Made by a program: the position numbers and the translations under genes. Below are positions 8,853 to 18,223 of a stretch of DNA of 64,000 nucleotides, piece after piece. This stretch comes from Lysobacterales bacterium (GTDB taxonomy: Bacteria > Pseudomonadota > Gammaproteobacteria > Xanthomonadales > UBA2363). Every line of letters begins with the position of its first letter. The first letter of the stretch is position 1. The notes below the pieces were generated by a model. It worked only from the letters and a program-made list of their open reading frames with translations. It was not told where the DNA came from and ran no database searches. The DNA is taken from assembly GCA_019634735.1 (NCBI GenBank), contig JAHCAT010000006.1, forward strand, positions 153,457 to 217,456, in the 5' to 3' direction.

Positions 8853-10061
8853 ATGAAGCCCGTCCATCGCCGCACCGCGCCGTTCCTGCTGCTGGCCCTC
8901 GCCCTGCCCTGCGCCGCCCTGGCCGGCGATCCGCTGCCACCGCCGACCCTGGCCGCGGGCGGCGGCCTGGATGCCGACGCCCTGCCGCATGACGAGATGC
9001 CGCCGTTCGTGCGCGCCAACATCGAGCGCGAGCTGGCGCAGAGCCAGGCGCTGCTGCGCGCGCTAGGGCGGCTGCCCGCGCCCTCGTCGACCAGCGCCCT
9101 GGATGCCCTGGTCTGGCCGCTGCGCGCCCGGCCCGGCTACCGCGATCCGGACTACCACGGCATCTCCAACTACGTGGACCTCAACCCGGCTTTCCCGAAC
9201 CAGTTGCTGGACTGGAACTGCGGTTCCCGCACCTACGACATGGCCAACGGCTACAACCACGCCGGCATCGACTATTTCCTGTGGCCGTTCCCCTGGCGGA
9301 TGATGGACCAGGCGGTCATCGAGATCGTCGCGGTGGCGCCCGGCGTCATCCTGCACAAGCACGACGGCCACCCCGACCGCAGCTGCGACGCCAACGCCGC
9401 CGCCAACTGGAATGCCGTCTACGTCCAGCATGCCGACGGCACCGTCGCCTGGTACGGCCACATGAAGAACGGCAGCACCACGACCAAGGCGGTCGGCCAG
9501 CCGGTGGTGGCCGGCGAATACCTGGGCCTGGTCGGCAGCTCCGGCCGCTCCTCCGGCCCGCACCTGCACCTGGAGCTGCGCGCCGACGCCGGCGCCAACC
9601 CGGCCATCATCGAGCCGCATGCCGGCGCCTGCCGGACCGGCCCGACCCTGTGGGCCGCCCAGCGGCCCTACCGCGACAGCGGCATCAACAAGCTCGCCAC
9701 CCATTCGGCCGTGCCCAACCACAACGCCGGCTGCCCCAACCCCGGCCAGGAAACCCCGAACTTCAGCAACCACTTCCGGCCCGGCATCGACAACCTGTTC
9801 GTGGTGCCCTACTACCGCGACCAGGTGCAGGGCGTCGCCGCCACCTACCGCCTGCGTCGCCGCGGCAACGTCGCCAGCCAGTGGCAGCACGCCAGCCCGC
9901 AGACCTGGAACGCCTCCTGGTGGTCGTGGTCCTGGCAGCCGCTGCCGGCCGGCACCGCCCATGGCGTCTGGATCTTCGAGGCGCAGTACGGCGACCAGGT
10001 CGCCCGCCACGAGTTCACCGTCGGCACCGACATCCTGATGGCGACGACTTTCGGCGGCTGA
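8853..10061 (+). CDS. Secreted M23 (LytM-type) metallopeptidase
   Basis: Exported zinc peptidase or inactive relative, 402 aa, that would cut peptidoglycan cross-links or secreted peptides. A signal peptide (1-24, ending CAALAG) is followed by a pro-like segment and the M23 domain at about 130-255: first ligand motif GYNHAGIDYF (His and Asp), then SSGRSSGPHLHLELR carrying the HxH motif. A C-terminal extension of about 150 residues with NPGQ, YYRDQVQG and Trp-rich segments ends in a beta-rich module and is unlike housekeeping LytM factors. The start has a good Shine-Dalgarno (GGAGTCC). It is convergent with the LytTR regulator (59-base gap). Such peptidases in Xanthomonadales are often secreted bacteriolytic enzymes; that role here is inference. 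Confidence 0.85.
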   Translation: MKPVHRRTAPFLLLALALPCAALAGDPLPPPTLAAGGGLDADALPHDEMPPFVRANIERELAQSQALLRALGRLPAPSSTSALDALVWPLRARPGYRDPDYHGISNYVDLNPAFPNQLLDWNCGSRTYDMANGYNHAGIDYFLWPFPWRMMDQAVIEIVAVAPGVILHKHDGHPDRSCDANAAANWNAVYVQHADGTVAWYGHMKNGSTTTKAVGQPVVAGEYLGLVGSSGRSSGPHLHLELRADAGANPAIIEPHAGACRTGPTLWAAQRPYRDSGINKLATHSAVPNHNAGCPNPGQETPNFSNHFRPGIDNLFVVPYYRDQVQGVAATYRLRRRGNVASQWQHASPQTWNASWWSWSWQPLPAGTAHGVWIFEAQYGDQVARHEFTVGTDILMATTFGG

Positions 10062-10120
10062 AGCCGCGGTGGTTCGCGCGACGGTGCGGAGTCCCCCAGG
10101 GTGCCGCCGCGAGCGGCTGC

Positions 10121-10951
10121 TCAGGTGCGGAAGCGCTTGAGCTGCTCGCGGTAGCTGCGGCTGAGCTTGACCTCGTGGCCGCCGTCCAGGGTCAGGAAAT
10201 ACTCGCCGTTGATGTGCGGGCGCAGCTCGCGCACGCGGTCGACGTTGACGATGGTCGAGCGATGGATGCGGGCGAAGCGGTCCTCGTCGAGCTTGGCTTC
10301 CAGCTCGCGCAGGGTGCCGCGCAGGATGTGGGTGGCACCGCCGGCGTGGATGCACATGTAGTCGCCGGCGGCGTCGATCCAGTCGATGTCGGATTCCTCG
10401 ACCAGCACGGTACGGCCGCCGTCGCGGATCGCCAGGCGCACCGGCCGGCGCGGATCGGGCAGGGCCGCGCCATCGGCCAGCGCCTGCTCCAGGGTCAGTT
10501 CCGGCTGGCCGGTCACCGTGCCGAGCAGATTCAGCAGATGGTCGCGCTGGCGGGCGGCGGCGCGCGCCTGGGCGGCCTCGCGGACCCGGAACAGCGCCTG
10601 CACCAGGCGGGTCTCCTCGACCGGCTTGAGCAGGTAGTCGACGGCGTTGGTCTCGAAGGCGCTGATCGCGTAGTGGTCGTAGGCAGTCACGAACACCACC
10701 ATCGGCAGCGACGACAGCGGCAGCCGGCGCAGCACGCCGAAGCCGTCGGTGCCGGGCATCTGCACGTCCAGGAACACCAGGTCCGGCCGCTGCGCGGCGA
10801 TCACCTTGACCGCCTCGTCGCCGTTGCTGCACTCGCCGACGATGTCGATGTCGGTCTCGCCGGCCAGGCGCAGGCGCAGGCCGCGCCGGGCCAGCGGCTC
10901 ATCGTCGACGATCACGGTGCGCAAGGTGGACGGCGGCTTCGGCGACTCCAT
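10121..10951 (-). CDS. LytTR-family response regulator
   Basis: DNA-binding response regulator, 276 aa. Receiver domain at about 11-130 with acidic pocket VDDEP, phosphoacceptor Asp62 (FLDVQMPG) and Lys109 (DYLLKP); LytTR DNA-binding domain at about 165-275 with the ending RIHRSTIVNVDRV...LSRSYREQLKRF typical of AlgR/LytR proteins. Its start is four bases after the stop of the upstream LytS-type kinase, its evident partner. By analogy with AlgR it would bind direct repeats in target promoters; targets cannot be read here. Last gene of the lemA-M48-MFS-kinase-regulator run. Confidence 0.92.
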   Translation of the reverse strand: MESPKPPSTLRTVIVDDEPLARRGLRLRLAGETDIDIVGECSNGDEAVKVIAAQRPDLVFLDVQMPGTDGFGVLRRLPLSSLPMVVFVTAYDHYAISAFETNAVDYLLKPVEETRLVQALFRVREAAQARAAARQRDHLLNLLGTVTGQPELTLEQALADGAALPDPRRPVRLAIRDGGRTVLVEESDIDWIDAAGDYMCIHAGGATHILRGTLRELEAKLDEDRFARIHRSTIVNVDRVRELRPHINGEYFLTLDGGHEVKLSRSYREQLKRFRT

Positions 10952-10955
10952 GGGC

Positions 10956-12077
10956 TCAGCTTGACAGTGCGGATTCGAAGGGCAGGACGATCCTGGCTTC
11001 GCAGCCACCGCCCGGACGGTTGCCCAGGGTGAACCGGCTGCGCTCGCCATAGAGTACCCGCAGGCGCTCGCTGATGTTGACCAGGCCGACGCCGCTGCCC
11101 TGCGGCAGCCCGCCGCCGCTGGGCAGGCCGTCGCAGCCGGGGCCGGTATCGGACACGGCGATCTCCAGGCGGCCGTCGACGACACGGGCCTCGATCTCGA
11201 TCACGCCGCCCTCGATGCGCTGCGAGATGGCGTGCTTGATGGAATTCTCGGCCAGCGGCTGCAGCAGCAGGCTGGGCACCAGGGCGCGGTAGGCCTGCTC
11301 GTCGATGCTGGAGCGCAGGCCCAGGCGCTCGGCGAAGCGCACCTTCTCGATGCCCAGGTACAGGTTCAGCGCATCCAGTTCCTGCTTGAGGGTGACCCGC
11401 TGCATGGGGTCGGAGTCCAGCGAGTGGCGCAGGAAGGCGCTCAGGCTGGTGACCATGCGGTTGGCGGTGCCGGTGTCCTTCTCCAGCACCAGGGTGGAGA
11501 TCGCGTTCAGGGTGTTGAACAGGAAGTGCGGGTTGAGCTGGTAGCGCAGCATCTTGAGCTGCGCCTGGTGGGCCATGGCGTTGGCCTTGAGCGCGCTCTC
11601 GGTCTGCGCGCGCATCTGCCGGTAGTACTTGATGCCCAGGTACAGGCCGGTCCAGCTCAGGCATACGTACAGCAGGGAGCCGATGTAACCGATGTAGCCC
11701 CAGGGCATCTTCATGGTGCATTCGCTGGGCGGGTGCAGCCACAGGCAGTAGGGCACCGCCATCTCGACGTAGAGCAGCGCCCAGACCGTCGCCACCGCCA
11801 GCACGCCGATCGCGACCACCACCGCGAAGCGCGGCGGCGCGATGCCCCAGAAGCGCTTGAGCAGGAGGCGCAGTCCCAGGGTCAGCACGAAGCCCATGCC
11901 CGCAGAGGCGAAGCTGACCACGAAATAGGCCCAGTGCTTGCCGTAGCTCAGCGCCGACAGGTAATGCAGGGCGCCGTAGCCGATCCAGCCCAGGCTGTGC
12001 AGCAGCCAGAAGGAGCGCCGGCTGCCGTCGAGCACGGTCGCGGTGCGAGGGTCTGCGACGTCCGGGGCGGCGTTCAT
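10956..12077 (-). CDS. LytS/YehU-type sensor histidine kinase
   Basis: Membrane histidine kinase, 373 aa, for the LytTR regulator next door. Four hydrophobic helices lie in the first 165 residues, with little periplasmic sequence, so the signal is probably sensed in the membrane. The His_kinase motif LRYQLNPHFLFNTLNAIS holds the phosphorylated His; the ATPase domain follows with N-box LLLQPLAENSIKHAI and G-box SDTGPGC...GVGLVNISERL. The ATG at 12077 fits the first helix; the frame is open far upstream but that region encodes the MFS transporter in another frame. Confidence 0.9.
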   Translation of the reverse strand: MNAAPDVADPRTATVLDGSRRSFWLLHSLGWIGYGALHYLSALSYGKHWAYFVVSFASAGMGFVLTLGLRLLLKRFWGIAPPRFAVVVAIGVLAVATVWALLYVEMAVPYCLWLHPPSECTMKMPWGYIGYIGSLLYVCLSWTGLYLGIKYYRQMRAQTESALKANAMAHQAQLKMLRYQLNPHFLFNTLNAISTLVLEKDTGTANRMVTSLSAFLRHSLDSDPMQRVTLKQELDALNLYLGIEKVRFAERLGLRSSIDEQAYRALVPSLLLQPLAENSIKHAISQRIEGGVIEIEARVVDGRLEIAVSDTGPGCDGLPSGGGLPQGSGVGLVNISERLRVLYGERSRFTLGNRPGGGCEARIVLPFESALSS

Positions 12078-12097
12078 GCCGGCATGATAGCCGTGGC

Positions 12098-13492
12098 CTA
12101 TCGCTCCCCGGTTCGGCCCGGCGTGGTGCCGGGTCCGCTGGCCGCGGCGGCGCGCTCGAGCCCTTCCCGGCCACGCTCCCAGCGCCGGATCGCCCAGGCC
12201 ACGGCGACCCAGCAGATCGCGGCACCGATGCCGACCAGGGCGAACCCCGGCGTCGCCAGGCCGACCGCCGCCAGCACCACGATGCCCCACTGCGTGGCCA
12301 GGTCGCCGCCTCGCCAGACCGCGGTGTCGATGAAGTTCTTGGCCTTGTAGCGGGCCTCGCGGTCGACCCGCGTATACAGGGTCTCGCGCGCGGGCGAGAG
12401 CATCCCGAACAGCAGCCCGCGCGAAACCAGCTGCGCTATGGCCACCGTCATCACCACTGGATTGCCGTAGATGACGGCGAAGCAGACGATGAGTGCCAGG
12501 CCCGGCGCCATCAGCAACCAGCCGGCACCGAACCGGGGCAGCAGGAACCGGGTCGCGCCCAGTTGCACGGTGATCGCCAGGAGGTTGATCCACAGGTCGA
12601 GGTTGGCGAAGAACACGAACCGGCCGAGCGAGTCCGGGTTGGCGCTCTGCAGGTGCAATTGCCGGTTGTAGAGGATGGTGCCGACCACCACCCCGAGCAG
12701 CATCAGGGCCGCCATGCGCCGCAGGATCGGCTGCTGGAACACCAGGGTCGCGCCGGCCAGCAGGCTGCCACCGATCGGCGTGTCGCGGTCGAGTCCCTGC
12801 AGCGCCCGCTCGCGGGCGCGGGCCCAGGGGATCAGCCGGGCGATGCAGACAAGGCACAGGCTGAGCAGCAGACCCGACAGCAGCAGCAGGCGCTCGACGC
12901 CGAGCAGCGGCGCCAGGGTCCGTGCCAGCAGCGGGCCGACGATCGCACCCAGGGTACCGCCGGTGGCGATGGTCGCGAACAGCCGGCGCGACTGTTCCGG
13001 GGCGTAGATGTCCGACATGAAGCTCCAGAACACCGAGACCACGAACAGGTTGAACACGGTGATCCAGATCGCCAGCACCGCCGCCGAGCCGCGGCCGAAG
13101 GCGGCGGCGTCGGCGCCGGCCAGCCCGGCGAGCGCGCCGTTGTAGCGGAACAGCAGCCAGAAGCCGGCCAGGCAGGCGATGAAGAACAGGTAGACGAAGG
13201 GCAGGAAGCGCCGTCGCGGCCAGCGCGACACCAGCCAGCCGTAGACGGGCGTGATCGCCAGCATGATCACGAACACCACGGTGTAGATCCACTGCATGCG
13301 GTCGGCGCCGAAGCGCACCACCATCTCGTCGCGCATCGGACGGATCAGGTAATAGGCGCACAGCAGGCAGAAGAAGTAGGCGAACGACCAGGCCAGCGCC
13401 GTCCATTCGCCCGGCCGCGCGCCGACCCAGACCGACCACCAGGGCTGGCGCGGCAGCGCCTCGCCGGGCAGGCCCTGGACGCCGGCGCTCAT
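12098..13492 (-). CDS. MFS-like transporter (nucleotide-exchanger-like family)
   Basis: Integral membrane protein, 464 aa with about twelve membrane helices. The first reads FAYFFCLLCAYYLIRPMRDEM; YYLIRPxRDE is the entry motif of a bacterial family often annotated as MFS or as relatives of the ATP/ADP translocases of intracellular bacteria. The helix 5-6 region ARETLYTRVDREARYKAKNFIDTAVWRGGD carries the family's conserved KAKNFIDT. Substrate unknown: the nucleotide-exchanger name reflects sequence resemblance only, and free-living bacteria would hardly import ATP. Its start overlaps the M48 protease stop by four bases (ATGA). Confidence 0.75.
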   Translation of the reverse strand: MSAGVQGLPGEALPRQPWWSVWVGARPGEWTALAWSFAYFFCLLCAYYLIRPMRDEMVVRFGADRMQWIYTVVFVIMLAITPVYGWLVSRWPRRRFLPFVYLFFIACLAGFWLLFRYNGALAGLAGADAAAFGRGSAAVLAIWITVFNLFVVSVFWSFMSDIYAPEQSRRLFATIATGGTLGAIVGPLLARTLAPLLGVERLLLLSGLLLSLCLVCIARLIPWARARERALQGLDRDTPIGGSLLAGATLVFQQPILRRMAALMLLGVVVGTILYNRQLHLQSANPDSLGRFVFFANLDLWINLLAITVQLGATRFLLPRFGAGWLLMAPGLALIVCFAVIYGNPVVMTVAIAQLVSRGLLFGMLSPARETLYTRVDREARYKAKNFIDTAVWRGGDLATQWGIVVLAAVGLATPGFALVGIGAAICWVAVAWAIRRWERGREGLERAAAASGPGTTPGRTGER

Positions 13493-15492
13493 TCGACGGT
13501 GGGCGGGCCGGCCAGCCGGGTCCGCGCCTGGTGCAGCAGCGGCGGCAGCGGACAGTGCAGGGCCGCGCAGGCGGTGCGCAGCAATTCGGCCTCGGCGACG
13601 TCGACGCGGCCGTCGTGCATGACCGTACGGGTCATCGCCGCCACCAGCATCGACTTGGCGGCGGGCTTGAGCTGGTCGAGGGCGTCGAGCGCGGCATCCA
13701 GCCGTTGCGGCCAGTCGGACGGCACCGCGAAGCGCGGAGTCACCGCCTGGCCGAGCTCGGCGACGCCGGCGGCGAAGGCGCGCGCGGCGTCGGCGCCGCC
13801 GCCCCGGGCAAGCAGCGACAGCAGCAGCCCGGCCTCGGCCTCGACGTCCTTCAGCGAGCGCCGGCCGGACAGGCGGACGGCGGTCGGGTCGAGCGCCTCG
13901 CGGATGTGCTGACGCAGCAGGTGGCCCAGGCAGAACTCGAAGAGTGCGACCGCGCCGTCGGCGGCGATCAGCACGTCGACCAGCTCGCCGGCCTTGCGCA
14001 TGTCCGCCGCCGGCAGCCGGCGCAGCGAGGCGAAGGCGATCTCGGCCAGCGGCAGGTGCTGCATCGGATGCAGGGCGGCGATGCGCTGCGCCTGGACCAG
14101 CGCCGCAGTGCCGGTCGCCAGGCCGAACTGCCGCTGGATGGCACCGAGCTGGCGCTCGCGGGTCGCGGCATCGGTGGCGATCAGCAGGCCGGCGATCACC
14201 GCCACCGACCGGTCGGGGTCGTGCGCGGCCTCCTCGAGGTCCGGTGGGATCGCCTCGTGCAGCAGGTGGGCGGTGTCGATGTCCTCGCTGCCGGGATTGG
14301 CGACCTGGCCGACCACCTCCCTGGGGTCCAGGGCGGCGGAAGCGCCGGTGGCCAGGCCGGCCAGCACCACCGGCATGGGCAGGGCGTCGCCCAGCACGCC
14401 GATCGGCGAGCCGACCCGGGCGCGCGAGCGCGCCGCCGCGGCGGCGTCCCGCTCGCGTTCGCCGGCGGCGGCGCGCAGGGCGGCGCGCTGGCGCGCCCAG
14501 TCCTTGAGATCGGCCAGCTTGAAGCGCGGCTCCAGGGCCTGGATGCGCTGTTCCAGCGGCGGATGGGTGGCGAACAGACGGGAATAGCCGACGCCGTCGC
14601 CGAACAGCAGATGGCTGACTTCCTCGCCGTCGGTGTCCGACAGCCGGGAACCGTGGCTGCTGGCGGCGATCGCCTTCAGCGCATCGGCGATGCCGCGGGT
14701 CTGGCGGGTGAACTGCACCGCAGAGGCGTCGGCCAGGTACTCGCGCTGCCGGGAGATCGCCGCCTTGATCATGCGTGCGCAGAACAGGCCGACCGAGCCG
14801 ACCACGGCCAGCACCAGGCCGGCCATCACCACGCCGCCGGCGTTGCGGCCGCGCGCCCGCATCAGGATGCGGCCGATCATCGAAAGCACGGTGATCCCGG
14901 CCAGCCAGCCGACCAGGCGCAGGTTGAGCCGCATGTCGCCGTTCAGCACATGGCTGAATTCATGGGCGATCACGCCCTGCAGCTCGTCGCGGTCCAGGCT
15001 GTCCAGGGCGCCGCGGGTCACCGCGATGGCGGCGTCGGCGGTGCTGAAGCCGGCCGCGAAAGCATTGATGCCGGATTCCTTTTCCAGCACGAACACCTGA
15101 GGCACCGGCACGCCCGACGCGATCGCCACTTCCTCGACGACGTTGCGCAGGCGCTGGTGGGCGAGATCGCGGCTGGACGGCGGGATCTGGGTGCCGCCCA
15201 GCGACCGGGCGATCGCGGCGCCGCCCTCGCGCAACTGCGCGGCGCGCACCAGGCTGCCGACGAAGATCACGCCGAGCACCACCGCCGCGACCAGCAGCAT
15301 CAGGCCGGCATGCTCCGCGGCGGTGGCCGTCCAGGCCTGCTGGCCGCGCTGGCGCTGCATCGACTGGCTGTGCAGAAGGGCCAGCAGGGCGGCCTGGATG
15401 ACCAGGACGATGCCGACCACCGCCGCCACGAACAGCGCGACCAGGCGGCGCGAGTCGGTGCGCGCCTGCCGCTGGCGCTCGAAGAAGTCCAC
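13489..15492 (-). CDS. M48 (HtpX/Ste24-like) membrane metalloprotease
   Basis: Zinc metallopeptidase with 667 aa, about twice the size of HtpX. Helices at 17-40 and 62-82 precede the catalytic motif HEFSH (177-181, in GVIAHEFSHVLNGD), with two further helices after it. The last 350 residues form a soluble helical extension with no family I recognise; its ending (MLVAAMTRTVMHDGRVDVAEAELLR) resembles TerB-like segments. It follows lemA by 33 bases, a pairing seen in many bacteria where a LemA protein sits with an HtpX-like protease in membrane quality control. Its stop overlaps the next gene's start. Confidence 0.88.
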   Translation of the reverse strand: MDFFERQRQARTDSRRLVALFVAAVVGIVLVIQAALLALLHSQSMQRQRGQQAWTATAAEHAGLMLLVAAVVLGVIFVGSLVRAAQLREGGAAIARSLGGTQIPPSSRDLAHQRLRNVVEEVAIASGVPVPQVFVLEKESGINAFAAGFSTADAAIAVTRGALDSLDRDELQGVIAHEFSHVLNGDMRLNLRLVGWLAGITVLSMIGRILMRARGRNAGGVVMAGLVLAVVGSVGLFCARMIKAAISRQREYLADASAVQFTRQTRGIADALKAIAASSHGSRLSDTDGEEVSHLLFGDGVGYSRLFATHPPLEQRIQALEPRFKLADLKDWARQRAALRAAAGERERDAAAAARSRARVGSPIGVLGDALPMPVVLAGLATGASAALDPREVVGQVANPGSEDIDTAHLLHEAIPPDLEEAAHDPDRSVAVIAGLLIATDAATRERQLGAIQRQFGLATGTAALVQAQRIAALHPMQHLPLAEIAFASLRRLPAADMRKAGELVDVLIAADGAVALFEFCLGHLLRQHIREALDPTAVRLSGRRSLKDVEAEAGLLLSLLARGGGADAARAFAAGVAELGQAVTPRFAVPSDWPQRLDAALDALDQLKPAAKSMLVAAMTRTVMHDGRVDVAEAELLRTACAALHCPLPPLLHQARTRLAGPPTVE

Positions 15493-15525
15493 GACCGGAC
15501 GCGCTCAGGCGGACCGGCGGCCGCC

Positions 15526-16116
15526 TCAGGGCGCGCCGAAGTCGACCCGGACCGCCTTGCGCACCTCGGCCGACTCGACCTCGAGCAGGCTGGCCGGGGT
15601 GAACGCGAACATGTTGGCGACCACGCTGCTCGGGAACATCTCGCGGCGGTTGTTGTAGTTCATCACGGCGTCGTTGTAGGCCTGCCGCGCGAACGCCACC
15701 TTGTTCTCGGTCGAGGTCAGCTCCTCGCTGAGCTGCATCATGGTCTGGTTGGCCTTCAGGTCCGGATAGGCCTCGGACAGCGCGAACAGCCGGCCGAGCG
15801 CGCCGGTGAGCTGGTTCTCGGCGCCGGACAGCGCCTGCATGGCGCCCGGGTCGCCGGGATTGGCCTTGGCGCGGTCGAGGCCGCCGACCGCCGAGTTGCG
15901 GGCCATGATCACCGCTTCCAGGGCGTCCTTCTCGTGCGCCATGTAGCGCTTGGCGACCTCGACCAGGTTCGGGATCAGGTCGTGGCGGCGGGTGAGCTGG
16001 ACGTCGATCTGGGCGAACGCGTTCTTGTACGCGTTGCGCGCCATCACCAGGCCGTTGTAGATGCCGACGGCCCACAGGACCAGACCGACCAGGAGGATCA
16101 GGATCAACCAGGACAT
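15526..16116 (-). CDS. lemA: LemA family protein
   Basis: LemA-type protein, 196 aa: one N-terminal membrane helix (residues 2-22) followed by a long antiparallel helical bundle. Conserved LemA segments are present: IYNGLVMARNAYKNAFAQIDVQLTRRHDLIPNLVEVAK, cut here by its own hydrophilic turn, and the ending YNNRREMFPSSVVA. The N-terminus faces out and the bundle is probably periplasmic. Biochemical function is unknown; the conserved neighbour is an M48 protease, as here. First gene of a five-gene minus-strand run. It is divergent from the serine hydrolase with 76 bases between starts. Confidence 0.92.
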   Translation of the reverse strand: MSWLILILLVGLVLWAVGIYNGLVMARNAYKNAFAQIDVQLTRRHDLIPNLVEVAKRYMAHEKDALEAVIMARNSAVGGLDRAKANPGDPGAMQALSGAENQLTGALGRLFALSEAYPDLKANQTMMQLSEELTSTENKVAFARQAYNDAVMNYNNRREMFPSSVVANMFAFTPASLLEVESAEVRKAVRVDFGAP

Positions 16117-16192
16117 GGACGTACTCCGTTGACGAAGCCCGGACGGCTTTTGGCTATGATGGGGCGCATGTTCGCGCCGGCCGAAGAATAGC

Positions 16193-17416
16193 ATGCGCCT
16201 GACCGCCCTCCTCGCAGCCCTGGCCGCCCTGCTCGCGGCCTCCCCGGCCCGGTCGGCGGGCGACGCCACGGCCGACCGCGTCGCCCTGCTGGCCAGCGAC
16301 CTGGCCCGCTCCGCCGACGCCCTGGCCACCCTGCCCCAGGTCGCCGGCATCGGCATGGTCGTCGTCCACGGCGGTCGCACCGTGCTGGCCCACGGCTCAG
16401 GCATCCGCGACGTCGGCACCCGCGCGGCCGTCGACGGCGACACCGTGTTCCGGGTCGCCTCCCTGTCCAAGGGCTTCGCCGCCGCGGTCGCCGGCCTGCT
16501 GGTCCGCGAGGGCGCGCTGCGCTGGGACATGCTGGTGCAGCCGTGGCTGCCCGGCTTCCAGCTCGCCAACCCCGACGACAGCCAGCGCGTGACGCTGCGC
16601 GACATCCTCAGCCACCGGGTCGGGCTGCCCTACAACACGCTGGACCGCCGCCTCGAGGCCAACGAACCGTACCCGCTGCTGGTGCAGGCGCTGCAGGACA
16701 TCCCGCTGCGCTGTCCGGTCGGCGACTGCTACGGCTACCAGAACATCGCCTTCAGCCTGGTCGGCGACATGGTGTTCGCCACCACCGGCGAGTTCTATTC
16801 GTTCCAGGTCGAGAAGCGGCTGTTCGCGCCGCTCGGCATGGACACCGCCACCTACGGCCGCGAGGGCCTGGAAAGCTCGCGCAACTGGGCGCGCCCGCAC
16901 GTCCGCCGCCAGGACCGGCTGCAGGCGGTGGACCCCAAGGAGACCTACTACCGGGTGGCGCCGGCGGCCGGCGTCAACGCCAGCGCCCGCGACCTCGGCC
17001 AGTGGCTGATCGCCCAGATGGGCGGTTTCCCCGAGGACCTGCCGCCCGAGCTGCTGGACGAACTGCACGCGCCGATCGTCGAGACGCCCGGCGAGATCCG
17101 CGGCACCGGCTGGCGGCGCCAGCGCCTCAACGCCGCCGCCTACGGCCTGGGTTGGCGGGTCATGGACTACGCTGGCGAACGCCTGGTGTTCCACGCCGGT
17201 GCGGTGCAGGGCTATCGGGCGATGCTGGGCTTCCTGCCCGACCACGGCTTCGGCTTCGCGGTGGTCTGGAACAGCGAGGCCGGCCAGCCCGCCGGGCTGA
17301 TGCCGGTGGCCCTGGACCGTTTCCTGGGCCTGCCGGAAGTCGACTGGCTGGAGCTCAACCGCCTCAACGTGCGACTGCCGCCCACCGCCGGCAGCACCGA
17401 ATCCGGCTCCGACTGA
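16193..17416 (+). CDS. Secreted beta-lactamase-fold serine hydrolase
   Basis: Class C beta-lactamase / penicillin-binding-protein-fold hydrolase, 407 aa, with a signal peptide (1-21, ending ARS). Catalytic SxxK is at 90-93 (SLSK), YxN at 182-184 (YQN in CYGYQNIAFSL), and the third motif is HAG (VFHAGAVQGYRAML) in place of KTG, as in many esterases and peptidases of this family. It could be an esterase, D-aminopeptidase or lactamase-like enzyme; the substrate cannot be read. Periplasmic or secreted. No operon partner: 936 gene-free bases follow. Confidence 0.86.
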   Translation: MRLTALLAALAALLAASPARSAGDATADRVALLASDLARSADALATLPQVAGIGMVVVHGGRTVLAHGSGIRDVGTRAAVDGDTVFRVASLSKGFAAAVAGLLVREGALRWDMLVQPWLPGFQLANPDDSQRVTLRDILSHRVGLPYNTLDRRLEANEPYPLLVQALQDIPLRCPVGDCYGYQNIAFSLVGDMVFATTGEFYSFQVEKRLFAPLGMDTATYGREGLESSRNWARPHVRRQDRLQAVDPKETYYRVAPAAGVNASARDLGQWLIAQMGGFPEDLPPELLDELHAPIVETPGEIRGTGWRRQRLNAAAYGLGWRVMDYAGERLVFHAGAVQGYRAMLGFLPDHGFGFAVVWNSEAGQPAGLMPVALDRFLGLPEVDWLELNRLNVRLPPTAGSTESGSD

Positions 17417-18064
17417 GCAGACACAGCGGGAACCGTTCATCTGCCTGCCCCGGTCCGTCTCCGCGCGCGGAACCGCCGCATGCCCGCGGCACAGCTCCAG
17501 CCGCCCCGCGCCGGCTCGCCTTCCGGGCGCTCGCCTCCGGCATGACGGAGGCATCGCAGTGCGGCGATCCAGGCAGGCGGCGACCAGGCGCCTGCGCGGC
17601 AGGACGATGAACTCCCACACCTGGTCCTGCCGGGTGCTTCCCGAGGCCGCTACTGCGGCCGCCGGTCTCCGCGCCATGAGGCAGCCTGCGCCCGCAAGTC
17701 GATTCGAGGCGGCCAACCGCGCGTCGATCCGCTGCCCGCATCAGGAGGCGAGCTCGGCAGCCGCACCACGCGTTCTCATGGGACGAACGGCCCAGCAACG
17801 CGGGTACTGCAACGACGCCGGTACACACGCGACTGGCGCACGCCGGGAAGGCGGTCGAACGGCGGCCTGCCGGCTGCGACCAGGGATGTCAGACCGGACC
17901 AGGGCCGGGCCGGCCAGCATGCAACCCGACCAGGACGGTCGTGTTGCGCCGGGCAGTCAGGGTGTCGGCGATACCGCTGCAGGCGAAAACGCCCACCCGC
18001 CGCCAGCCGCATCCAGGCAGGACCTGATTGGCATCGTGTCTCAGGCCCCTGCCAGTCGGCGTTT

Positions 18065-18144
18065 CGCCGGTGCGACGGCACCGCACTTCTCCCCTCCCCC
18101 GCCTGCGGGGGAGGGGCGGGGGAGAGGGCCGCCCCAGCCAGCGC
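18065..18144 (-). repeat. Dispersed REP-like palindromic element, copy 2
   Basis: Inverted, nearly identical copy of the 80-base element at 3897-3976; I see only a few mismatches. The 12-base hairpin arms are at 18091-18102 and 18105-18116. Shared flanks outside the palindrome show the two descend from one mobile or amplified unit. Confidence 0.8.
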
Positions 18145-18200
18145 ACGCAGCTGGGCCGGCAACCATGCAGATCATGGCAAGTCCCGACCCTCTCCCCCGG

Positions 18201-18223
18201 CCCCTCTCCCACTGGGAGAGGGG
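18201..18223. repeat. Related C-rich palindrome
   Basis: Perfect 10-base arms CCCCTCTCCC and GGGAGAGGGG around ACT, preceded by CCCTCTCCCCCGG. It shares the lead-in CCCTCTCCCCCG with the 80-base element 60 bases away but has a different arm, so it looks like a second subtype paired with copy 2. Confidence 0.65.
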
